Shown here in pieces: positions 56,386 to 64,000 of a stretch of 64,000 nucleotides of DNA. A program made the translations under genes and the position numbers. The notes beneath the pieces were generated by a model that made no database searches, had not been told where the DNA came from, and saw only the letters and a list, made by a program, of their open reading frames with translations. Location: contig NZ_JAUYAN010000326.1 of assembly GCF_030693485.1 (NCBI RefSeq), positions 1 through 64,000 of the forward strand. The letters are read 5' to 3'. Position 1 is the first letter of the stretch. The number at the start of each line of letters is the position of its first letter. Source of the DNA: Bradyrhizobium sp. GTDB lineage: Bacteria > Pseudomonadota > Alphaproteobacteria > Rhizobiales > Xanthobacteraceae.

Positions 56386-56685
56386 ATGACTAAAGCAGTG
56401 GGTTCTTACCAAAAAGGTACGGCAGTTGATCGTGACGTGATGGTCAAAGCCGTGGATCACGTGGTGACCGCTGGGCAGGACTCTGCCAATGCGGCCGCCA
56501 TCACAGTAACTGACATCGGTACCGTTAAGGCCGTCATCAGCGCGCTCATCGAAAGCACCACTGGTGTCTTTCGTGTACCGCAGGGTGTCGTCTCGAAGTC
56601 TGGCGCCGTTGTAACCGTAAACGACACCGGCCTGGCCGTGGATGAGATTATCCACCTTCAGGTAGTCGCTTACGAAGCGGTCTAA
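56386..56685 (+). CDS. small virion-associated/decoration-like protein
   Basis: Position after capsid; Gly/Ala/Val-rich small beta protein. Confidence 0.5.
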   Translation: MTKAVGSYQKGTAVDRDVMVKAVDHVVTAGQDSANAAAITVTDIGTVKAVISALIESTTGVFRVPQGVVSKSGAVVTVNDTGLAVDEIIHLQVVAYEAV

Positions 56686-56700
56686 GGGGAGGGCAAGGAA

Positions 56701-57084
56701 ATGAACATCAAATCCTTGCTCGCCTCCGTTGTATTGGTCGGCGCCTTCATTGGCGCCGTCCAGGCACTGGATACGAGCTCCACAGTCGGTGTGCGCAAAG
56801 CAATCACCCCGGTGGGCGTGTCACCTCAAGTGACCTATACCGAAGCTACTGCGACCGCCGCCGCTGCTTCTGCCGACCGCTTTACCTTCGATGTTCCGGC
56901 GCCTCGTGGCTCCGGAAACATTGTCGGGTGTGTTGTGCGTACAGAGAACATCAGCGGTACTGCTAAGCCGTTGAATGTCTCGCGCAGCGGTAACACCATC
57001 ACCGTGTCTGATGATCCTGCTACTCTAAGTGGGACCATTGTGACCGGTGACAAAGCGATAGCGCTTTGCACGCAGAATACCTAA
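56701..57084 (+). CDS. hypothetical protein with N-terminal hydrophobic segment
   Basis: MNIKSLLASVVLVGAFIGAVQA. Confidence 0.55.
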   Translation: MNIKSLLASVVLVGAFIGAVQALDTSSTVGVRKAITPVGVSPQVTYTEATATAAAASADRFTFDVPAPRGSGNIVGCVVRTENISGTAKPLNVSRSGNTITVSDDPATLSGTIVTGDKAIALCTQNT

Positions 57085-57129
57085 GCCAATGGGGCGGCTA
57101 TATGCCCCTAACTAATTGAAAGACGAAGA

Positions 57130-57771
57130 ATGACACCGGCAACACTGGTTTCGATGGTCAAGCAGTTGGCGCTCCTGGGCGCCACCGGCGCCGCCACCGA
57201 TGACACCAAGGTCTACGGCTACCTCAACGTCGGTGTCCTGAAGGTCTACGAGAAGGTGTCGGCGAAATACCCGTGGGCGACCCAGACGACGCAGGAGGTG
57301 ACAATCACGGCAGGCGAGGGAGAATTGGACCCTGAACCTCTTCATATCCTCCGGGTCCAGGATGCCAACAACGGCTACCTTAAGCTCGATCCGACCGATG
57401 TGGATGCCGTCGAAGACGAAGATCCAGGCCTCGAAGCGGAAGGTGCGCCGGATAAGTTCTGGCAGGAAGGCAAGCTCACCCTCAAATCCCATCCCGCCAA
57501 CGACACCGTGCTTAAGGTGCGCTTTACACCGCTGCCGGATGACCTGGACGAAACCAGCACTGAAGACGACCTGTTTCTGCCGAAGGTCTTCCACGAGATT
57601 TATCTCTGGGAGACGCTGAAGTTCATGGCCTACGACGAGCGGGATAAGATCGTCGGAGCTGAACTGGCCTTCAATGAGAAGGAATACAACGACTTATACG
57701 ACCTCATCTGGCGGCACTACGACGCCAAGGCGCCGCAGAAATCCAGACAGGTGAAAGCTTACATCGGTTGA
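57130..57771 (+). CDS. head-tail adaptor-like protein
   Basis: Size and position after capsid; FHEIYLWETLKFMAYDERDKIVGAELAFNEKEYNDLYDLIWRHY. Confidence 0.6.
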   Translation: MTPATLVSMVKQLALLGATGAATDDTKVYGYLNVGVLKVYEKVSAKYPWATQTTQEVTITAGEGELDPEPLHILRVQDANNGYLKLDPTDVDAVEDEDPGLEAEGAPDKFWQEGKLTLKSHPANDTVLKVRFTPLPDDLDETSTEDDLFLPKVFHEIYLWETLKFMAYDERDKIVGAELAFNEKEYNDLYDLIWRHYDAKAPQKSRQVKAYIG

Positions 57772-59594
57772 GCGCGACACGACTCGGATTGTTTGATGGG
57801 CGTCTGTTGACGCTTTTCCCGCGCCGGCTCCAGAACACCGCGATCTCCCCGACTCTACTCCCCAAGGATGACTACGCGCGGGAGATCATCAACATCATTC
57901 CCAACACCAATAAGGCCGGCAGTGGGGCGAAGCGCTTCGGGGTGGGGGCGAAGGGGAGTGAGGTGGCGGGGACCACGATCAAGGATGGTCCGTTTGAGTT
58001 CCGGAAGAGTGACGGGACCATCCAGCTTCTGGTCTACTGCGCCAACGGTGCCCTGAAGGCCTTTGATGAGGATGCGGGGACCTACAGCGACGTGAAGACC
58101 GGGCTCACTACTACCGGCACCATCGGCAGCCTCCCATTCAACAATAAACTCATTTTCTGGAACGGAATCGATCGCTGCTTCAGCTGGGACGGTGCAACCG
58201 CCACAGACCTCGGCGAGTGGGTCGAGGATGTGCTCATGGCCAATCCCACCCAGGTGGACACCAACACCATCACGCTGGAGCCGGAACCCGGCCGTGCGGA
58301 TTATGCGAACGGCACTCAAGTGCGCGTCACTTTCGAGACGGCGGGCGCGGTGACGGGAACGGTTGCCTCCACAAGCGGGACCACCACACTCACCATCAAC
58401 GTTGGCGGCACTCCGTTCCCGAATCCAAACCAGACGATCACCAAGGTGGAGTATTTCGGGTACCCGCCTGCTTTCAGCTTCATGTTTGCTGAACACGACA
58501 TGCTTTGGGGGCTCACCCCAGGCGAGCTGCGGGCACGGCGGTTCCGCGGGAACGACGGGATGAAGGTGTATTTTCAGGCCGCGCTCAACAACGAAAATTC
58601 ATGGTTTGACTACGCCGGTGATGAGCCGACGCAAGATGTGCCCTTCATCAACCTGTCCAATAAAATCAAGAAGTTCGATGAACTGGTGGCGATCTCCTCC
58701 CTGGATGGCAACCTCTGTTTCCACGGACGAAGTCACCTCATCATCTACACCGGCAACAATCCCCTGGCGGCGGGGGAATTTGTGTGGGTGAAAACAATGC
58801 CGGTGGGGACGCTCCATCAAAAGCTCGTCCAGCCTTTCCCGGGCGATGTACTCTTCGTCACCCCCTACGGCGCGCGGTCGCTGCGCAAGGTATTTCAGAC
58901 GGAGGCGGCGGAGGTGGTCGCTGATCTTGGATCAGATATCGACCCGACCATCCAGGCGAAGGTCGCCACGCTGCTGGCTGGGGATGATGAATACAAGAAG
59001 GCCCGCAGTTTCTATTACGACCGGGATGGGCTGTACGGGTTCAAGCTCGATGATGAAGGGTTGCTGATCTATCTGCTTTCCGAGGAGAGCAAGGGTTGGG
59101 TCACTTTCACCGGCCACTTTGCGGATGCCTCTGGGTTCTGCGGGACGACCGATGGGCGTCTTTTGCTCACCCGTGGAGCTCAACTGCATGCTTACGCCAA
59201 CGGCACGGACGCCGATGCTGGCGAGGCCTTCAGCGACGATGACGAGGCAATCGCCTGCAGCTGGTGGATGCCGTGGTTACAGGCCGCCGGAGGACGTTGG
59301 GGTAACCGGATGTTTGAGATTCTGGTCGAGCAAACTGCAAGTGGGATCATCACCATCGAGCGATTCATCAACTACAACGAACGCAATGTCGTCACCACGC
59401 AGGTAGAAATCGAAGCCATGGGTGCGGAGTGGGACGAGAGCATGTTTGATGAACCGGAAGATCCATGGGATGGCGCTGTCACTAATCCTGTTGTCGAAGA
59501 TAAGTTTTTGGCGGACAATTTTGCATGTCGTTTGAGCCACGCGGATACAGAGGGTCCACGTAGCATTCTAGGAATAAGACCAATAGGAAGGTAG
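57768..59594 (+). CDS. tail/stabilisation structural protein (TTG start, TTGA overlap)
   Basis: 608-aa beta-rich protein directly after the adaptor. Confidence 0.65.
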   Translation: MSATRLGLFDGRLLTLFPRRLQNTAISPTLLPKDDYAREIINIIPNTNKAGSGAKRFGVGAKGSEVAGTTIKDGPFEFRKSDGTIQLLVYCANGALKAFDEDAGTYSDVKTGLTTTGTIGSLPFNNKLIFWNGIDRCFSWDGATATDLGEWVEDVLMANPTQVDTNTITLEPEPGRADYANGTQVRVTFETAGAVTGTVASTSGTTTLTINVGGTPFPNPNQTITKVEYFGYPPAFSFMFAEHDMLWGLTPGELRARRFRGNDGMKVYFQAALNNENSWFDYAGDEPTQDVPFINLSNKIKKFDELVAISSLDGNLCFHGRSHLIIYTGNNPLAAGEFVWVKTMPVGTLHQKLVQPFPGDVLFVTPYGARSLRKVFQTEAAEVVADLGSDIDPTIQAKVATLLAGDDEYKKARSFYYDRDGLYGFKLDDEGLLIYLLSEESKGWVTFTGHFADASGFCGTTDGRLLLTRGAQLHAYANGTDADAGEAFSDDDEAIACSWWMPWLQAAGGRWGNRMFEILVEQTASGIITIERFINYNERNVVTTQVEIEAMGAEWDESMFDEPEDPWDGAVTNPVVEDKFLADNFACRLSHADTEGPRSILGIRPIGR

Positions 59595-59598
59595 GTTT

Positions 59599-60498
59599 TT
59601 GAAACGCTTAGTTCTTTTCTTTCTTGCACTTGCATCATTTTCTTATGCAGCAGCTTGTGATCGACCTGCGGGCGCTTATAGCCCCACCAATCACTCAGCC
59701 AACGTCACCAAGTACCAGACTGACAGCGCGAACCACGTGGCGATTTCGTCCGCGAAGGTCGATGGTGACTTCAACAAAGCCTTCCAGTGCGTCAACGATA
59801 TCGAAGTCCGGACGCCGCCGAGTGTCATCGGCAACACCGGAGAATTCCTCACCAACAACGGCACATCGGCAACCTGGGCCTTCGTCACCGCAGCGGGCAT
59901 CTCTAGCACCGCCGCCGACGCCGGGACCGTCCTCACCGCAGACGGGACGGGTGGCACTAGCTGGCTCGAAGCGGTCCCGGCCGGGACAATCCTGCCTTAC
60001 GCAGGCTCTGTCGCGCCTTCTGGATTCCTTTTCGCCTATGGGCAATCGCTGGCCCGGGATGATTATCCGGCACTGTTCACGGCGATTGGTACGGCCTACG
60101 GCGCCGCTGACGGTAGCCACTTCAGCCTCCCGGATCTGCGCGGCCGGACCATCGCAGGCCTCGACAACATGGGCGGAGTGGCGGCGAGCCGGGTAAGCCT
60201 GACGACCGCTGGAATCTCCGGGACTATCCTCGGCGCCGCCGGCGGGGACCAGCGCACCCAGGCGCACACCCACACCGCCGCGGTGACCGATCCGGGACAC
60301 TTCCATGAGGTGGACACCTTCGCCACCGCCACCGGCGCCGGCGCGGGTATCCCTCAGTCGGCAGCGTCTCCGGCCGGGACCGACTCGGTGACGAAATCCG
60401 CCACCACCGGCATCACGGTCAGCAATTCCACGGCCGGGCTTGGCTCGTCTGAAAACATGCAACCGACGATGATGCTCAACTGGATGATCCGGTACTGA
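59599..60498 (+). CDS. tail-collar-domain fibre protein (TTG start)
   Basis: AGTILPYAGSVAPSGFLFAYGQSLARDDYPALFTAIGTAYGAADGSHFSLPDLRGRTIAGLDNMGG. Confidence 0.9.
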   Translation: MKRLVLFFLALASFSYAAACDRPAGAYSPTNHSANVTKYQTDSANHVAISSAKVDGDFNKAFQCVNDIEVRTPPSVIGNTGEFLTNNGTSATWAFVTAAGISSTAADAGTVLTADGTGGTSWLEAVPAGTILPYAGSVAPSGFLFAYGQSLARDDYPALFTAIGTAYGAADGSHFSLPDLRGRTIAGLDNMGGVAASRVSLTTAGISGTILGAAGGDQRTQAHTHTAAVTDPGHFHEVDTFATATGAGAGIPQSAASPAGTDSVTKSATTGITVSNSTAGLGSSENMQPTMMLNWMIRY

Positions 60499-60929
60499 TG
60501 AAGCTCGTCCCGGTCACTCCCAAACAAACGGTCGCTCTGATGGGGCGGTGGTTTTACGAGGCGATGATTTGCCCGCAGGATCCATCCTTACTCGAAGCGA
60601 GTCTCCAAGGGGTGGAGAATTTTGTTATCGACTGCGAGGGCCTGGCGGTTGGCTGGCTTGGTCTCCGGGCTGCTGAACTCGACGCGGTCACGTTGGACTT
60701 GGCCGTGGCGAAAAGTTACCGCGGGAAATGGGCAACACGGGATCTTCTGCGGCAGGCCGCGCAAGTGCTGTTCAAGGATCGTGAGTTCGTCCTTCTTCAC
60801 GCAAAGAAGCCAAGTGCAGTAAAATTGGCTTTGTCAGTCGGGGCAAACCCGCTTTATAGTAACGACATGGTTCGTGGTGGAGTCTTCGTTCTCAGTCGTG
60901 CAAGCTTCATGAAGGGGAGGCTTCATTGA
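60498..60929 (+). CDS. GNAT-like virion-region protein
   Basis: 143 aa; AVGWLGLRAAELDAVTLDLAVAKSYRGKWATRDLLRQAAQVLFKD. Confidence 0.55.
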   Translation: MKLVPVTPKQTVALMGRWFYEAMICPQDPSLLEASLQGVENFVIDCEGLAVGWLGLRAAELDAVTLDLAVAKSYRGKWATRDLLRQAAQVLFKDREFVLLHAKKPSAVKLALSVGANPLYSNDMVRGGVFVLSRASFMKGRLH

Positions 60930-61931
60930 GTGGGAAGTGTCTTCTCTCCAAAAACTCCTCCAGCCCCGCCACCGCCGCCTCCGGTTGAATACATCAACTG
61001 GAAGGATGAGGTAAGCCGCACCCAGGGCAACTACGTCACCGGTCCGGATGGTGTTCGCACGCTGGTCACCTCGCGCCTCCCTCTTACGCCCGAAGAGCAA
61101 GCCTACGAAGCGAAGCTCGATGATATTAAAAACAAGAGCTTGGGATGGATCGATAAGCTCTCCACCAACTACAACCGCTCGGATATTCCCTGGCTTGATA
61201 AGTACCTGACGGATTGGGAAGAGACCCAGCGCGCGGCCTCCACCGACAGCAACACGATCCGCACGGAGCAGGAAGAGCGCGCGTTGGGCCGTTATGGGCA
61301 AGCCGACAGCACCGCAGGGATCAAGGCCCGCTCCCAGCGCCGCACCGATTACCGTGAATCGCAGGATGCAATCTCTCGTGATCTCAGCTCGATCGAGCAG
61401 GGGGTCCGGCAGAATGAACTCACCAACGCCCAAAATCTCTACGGCATTGCCACCGGCCGTCAGGATATGCAGCTCTCCCAGCTCGCGGATTCTCTCGGCC
61501 GCGGTTCGCAGATGCAGATGGCGGACGCAAATCTCCAGCAAAACCGCAACCTCGCCATGTACAGCGGGGCACTTCAGCAACAGCAAATGAAGCAACAGGC
61601 GTCGCAGGCGGGGATGTCGAACATCGCAGGCCTCGCAACCCTCGCAACGCTGGCCGCCGGGCCGATGGGCTTTGGGCTCTACGGCGCCTCAGCCGCCGGC
61701 GCCGGTCTCCCCGCCGGTGCTCGAATGGTCGCCTCCGACCGCCGCCTGAAAACCGACATCAAGAAGGTCGGCAAAACCGATAGCGGTCTGAACATCTACC
61801 GGTACCGCTACAAGGGCACGCCGCTCCCCACCCTGGGCGTAATGGCGCAAGAGGTTGAAGTGTGGAATCCGTCTGCAGTCCACACTCTCCCCAACGGCAT
61901 CAAACTCGTTGATTTGGCGAAGGTGGCCTAA
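60930..61931 (+). CDS. virion protein with C-terminal peptidase S74/ICA chaperone-like domain (GTG start)
   Basis: SDRRLKTDIKKVGKTDSGLNIYRYRYKGTPLPTLGVMAQEVE. Confidence 0.85.
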   Translation: MGSVFSPKTPPAPPPPPPVEYINWKDEVSRTQGNYVTGPDGVRTLVTSRLPLTPEEQAYEAKLDDIKNKSLGWIDKLSTNYNRSDIPWLDKYLTDWEETQRAASTDSNTIRTEQEERALGRYGQADSTAGIKARSQRRTDYRESQDAISRDLSSIEQGVRQNELTNAQNLYGIATGRQDMQLSQLADSLGRGSQMQMADANLQQNRNLAMYSGALQQQQMKQQASQAGMSNIAGLATLATLAAGPMGFGLYGASAAGAGLPAGARMVASDRRLKTDIKKVGKTDSGLNIYRYRYKGTPLPTLGVMAQEVEVWNPSAVHTLPNGIKLVDLAKVA

Positions 61932-63223
61932 TGGCGAACGACAATCTCTCAATGGTCGATCCCAGCGCCATGCTGAAGCTATTCGGTGGCGGCGGTAAGT
62001 TGCCGTATTCGACTCTTGCCAGCCTCGCCGGCGCCCAGTCTCGGGAGGACGTGCAGGCCGACAGCCTCGCTGGGGTAGCAGGCAACATGGCAGGCGGGAC
62101 GGTTCTTTCTGAAATCGCCAAGGGCGTGACAAGCGGTATCTCTGCCAGCAAGAAGGATACCGCGCAGCAGCGCCGTGACGCGATGAACGCCCATATGCAA
62201 CAGCTGATGGAGTGGGAGGTGGGACAAGCCCAACACGAGGCGGAGCTGGAGGAACTGCTCCAGGCCGAGAGCTATGCCAAGGTCGGTCAGGGCCACCTTG
62301 TCAATGCCCTTACCGTCGCCGACGAGTTTGGCGACACGACGGAGCTAAACCGCTTTGTTCGCGCCAACCCAGCCATGCAACAGGTGATCGCGAAACAACT
62401 CCCTGAAGGCGCCACTTTCACCGGTATTAACATGCAACAAGGCGAGGGCGGGGTTAAGTACCTAGTCCCCGTGGGGCAGATGGCCGATGGCAGCACCGTC
62501 AACGGTAGCAAGCCGATCAACCTCGATTCCGTGCTTACCGCGTTCGCTCCCGACGTTATGGCGGTGAGGGCGGCGGCGCGGGGGGAACAGCTCAAGGCGA
62601 CGGCGGAACTGAATAAAACTGTGGCTGAGACAGACAAGGCCTCGGCGGAAGCCGATAAAGCCCGGGGAGAGGGCGGTCGCACAGATTGGAAGGAATTCGA
62701 GACCACAAGCGGGACTTACGCCACCCGGATTGAAGACGGCCGCGATCAAATGGCAGCCCTCATTAACGGAGGTTACTCTCCGCCGGAAGCGGTGAAGCTG
62801 GAGTGGGTCAACAACCCCTACGCCTACTCCTTCCTGGGCGATCAGGATCGGCAATACCTCCAGTCGATCCGAAACACCATCAACGCCACACTCCGCCGAG
62901 AATCCGGGGCGGTCATCAACCCCGACGAATTCACCAACGCGCGCCAGCAATACATCGTCACCGCCGAAGATGATGAGAAGCTGGCAAACCAGAAATTCCA
63001 GAACATCTCGACCGTGTTTGAGGGCTTCAAGCAGGGAAGCAACGGCTTCTACGATACCCTTCGCAAGAAGATGACCGAGACGCCATCCGCCGTGGCGCCT
63101 GAACCGACCGCACCCGCCTTGGAAGAAAATCCCCAGGCCGTGCAGATTCGCGCTCAATTCAAGGCAGGTAAGATTTCGCGGGAGGATGCAAGGGCGCAGC
63201 TTCAGGCGCTGGGTGTCAAATAG
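61931..63223 (+). CDS. internal/ejection-like virion protein
   Basis: Position; long coiled-coil AAARGEQLKATAELNKTVAETDKASAEADKARGE. Confidence 0.6.
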   Translation: MANDNLSMVDPSAMLKLFGGGGKLPYSTLASLAGAQSREDVQADSLAGVAGNMAGGTVLSEIAKGVTSGISASKKDTAQQRRDAMNAHMQQLMEWEVGQAQHEAELEELLQAESYAKVGQGHLVNALTVADEFGDTTELNRFVRANPAMQQVIAKQLPEGATFTGINMQQGEGGVKYLVPVGQMADGSTVNGSKPINLDSVLTAFAPDVMAVRAAARGEQLKATAELNKTVAETDKASAEADKARGEGGRTDWKEFETTSGTYATRIEDGRDQMAALINGGYSPPEAVKLEWVNNPYAYSFLGDQDRQYLQSIRNTINATLRRESGAVINPDEFTNARQQYIVTAEDDEKLANQKFQNISTVFEGFKQGSNGFYDTLRKKMTETPSAVAPEPTAPALEENPQAVQIRAQFKAGKISREDARAQLQALGVK

Positions 63224-64000
63224 GTGGACCCGCTCGACGCCTTCCTCGACTCCTCGCCACAAGCAGCGGTCCCGGTGGACTTTGATGCGTTTCTCGATGC
63301 AGAAGTGCCACAGGCGCCAGAGGGAAATGGTGCCGTCCAAACCTTCATCAAGAACGCCGCCCAAGGGGCGCTCGCGAACTTCGGAGACGAAATCGACGCC
63401 GGCATCACCGCCGCCAAGCGAACGGTGGTTGATGGCAAGGACTTCAAGACCGAGTACGGCAACAAGCTCGCATACAACCGCACTTCCGACCGCCGGGACG
63501 CTGCTCAAAATCCGAAGTCAGCAATTGCCGGTCAGGTCGCGGGCGGAATCGCGGGCGCCGTTGCAATGCCCGCCTCCCGGGCTGCTACAACCCTCGGCCG
63601 AGTTGCTCAAGCCACCACTGGCGGAGCCGCTTTCGGCGCGACATCGGGAGCTGGCGCGGCTGATGGCGATCTGGTGGACCGCGGCCTCGGCGCCGTCGAA
63701 GGTGGGGCGCTGGGGGCAGCCGGGGGGCTGGTGGGCGGCACGCTGGGGGAAGTGGCGCGCAAGGGCATCGCCGCCGTTAAGGGCGCGAAGACCGTCGTTA
63801 AATCGTCCGACGATCTGCTGCAGGAGTACGTCGCCGGTCGCGAAGCATTGAAGGCTGTCGATCTGCCAGCGGAGGCTGTGCAGAAAGAGTTGGTCGATAA
63901 GGCGATGAGCGCGCTGAAGTATGAAAACGCCTCCCGGTTCGGGCCGGAGGTGAAGGAAATGCTCTCCGAGCTGAGGATGTTCGGTAAGAACGGTGTCAAC
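63224..64000 (+). CDS. large internal virion protein, N-terminal part (open at window end; not in ORF track)
   Basis: TAG-GTG junction, then VDPLDAFLDSSPQAAVPVDFDAFLDAEVPQAPEGNGAVQTFIKNAAQGALANFGDEIDAG... open to base 64000. Confidence 0.75.
   Translation, partial: MDPLDAFLDSSPQAAVPVDFDAFLDAEVPQAPEGNGAVQTFIKNAAQGALANFGDEIDAGITAAKRTVVDGKDFKTEYGNKLAYNRTSDRRDAAQNPKSAIAGQVAGGIAGAVAMPASRAATTLGRVAQATTGGAAFGATSGAGAADGDLVDRGLGAVEGGALGAAGGLVGGTLGEVARKGIAAVKGAKTVVKSSDDLLQEYVAGREALKAVDLPAEAVQKELVDKAMSALKYENASRFGPEVKEMLSELRMFGKNGVN

Larger units (their letters stand above)
35851..64000. mobile_element. prophage (podovirus-like virion genes), left part; right end outside window
   Basis: tRNA-half junction, compositional change, replication/recombination genes, terminase, portal, capsid and tail genes. 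Confidence 0.9.

Noticed and set aside
62462-63508. 348-aa minus-strand ORF
   Set aside because: Crosses two rightward virion genes; no credible homology pattern.
1-64000. CRISPR arrays, insertion sequences, rRNA
   Set aside because: No regularly spaced repeats, transposase genes or rRNA-like sequence were seen on reading.

Overview
The window has two parts. (1) About 1-35.8 kb is GC-rich alphaproteobacterial chromosome, Bradyrhizobium/Rhodopseudomonas-like by gene content. It carries FolE, HisI, NAD kinase, YidD, a NifU-like scaffold, LysR and XRE regulators, a DUF2336 protein, Hpt and receiver proteins, two caspase-family (C14) proteins, a CHASE2-type nucleotide cyclase next to a FecR-like secreted protein, several outer-membrane beta-barrel proteins, an S10 carboxypeptidase and an Ldh-family oxidoreductase. 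(2) From about 35.8 kb to the window end is the left arm and most of the virion genes of a prophage. It begins at a displaced 3' half of a tRNA-Thr gene (probable att site) and continues past the window; no integrase, repressor or second att site is visible. The phage has an early/replication part (DUF4942 methyltransferase, H-NS-like protein, initiator-like HTH protein with internal iterons, HNH protein, stand-alone LigD-type ATP ligase, NinB, ERF). It also has a podovirus-like late block (DUF5681/TerS, TerL, portal, scaffold, N4-gp56-like capsid, adaptor, tail, collar fibre, GNAT-like protein, S74-domain protein, ejection-type proteins). The most notable signals are: a 15-19 bp motif repeated at three phage intergenic control regions; DNA-level iterons with a 14-nt period inside the initiator gene; a divergent ERF control region with identical inverted leaders; terL and portal lacking ATG/GTG starts where the N-terminus seems to begin, each in frame behind the previous gene's stop; a HEPN-like protein next to the att site; an antisense accessory gene just before the terminase; and a host caspase/CHASE2-cyclase/FecR-like neighbourhood. 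All calls come from reading the sequence and the supplied ORF track; no database search was run.
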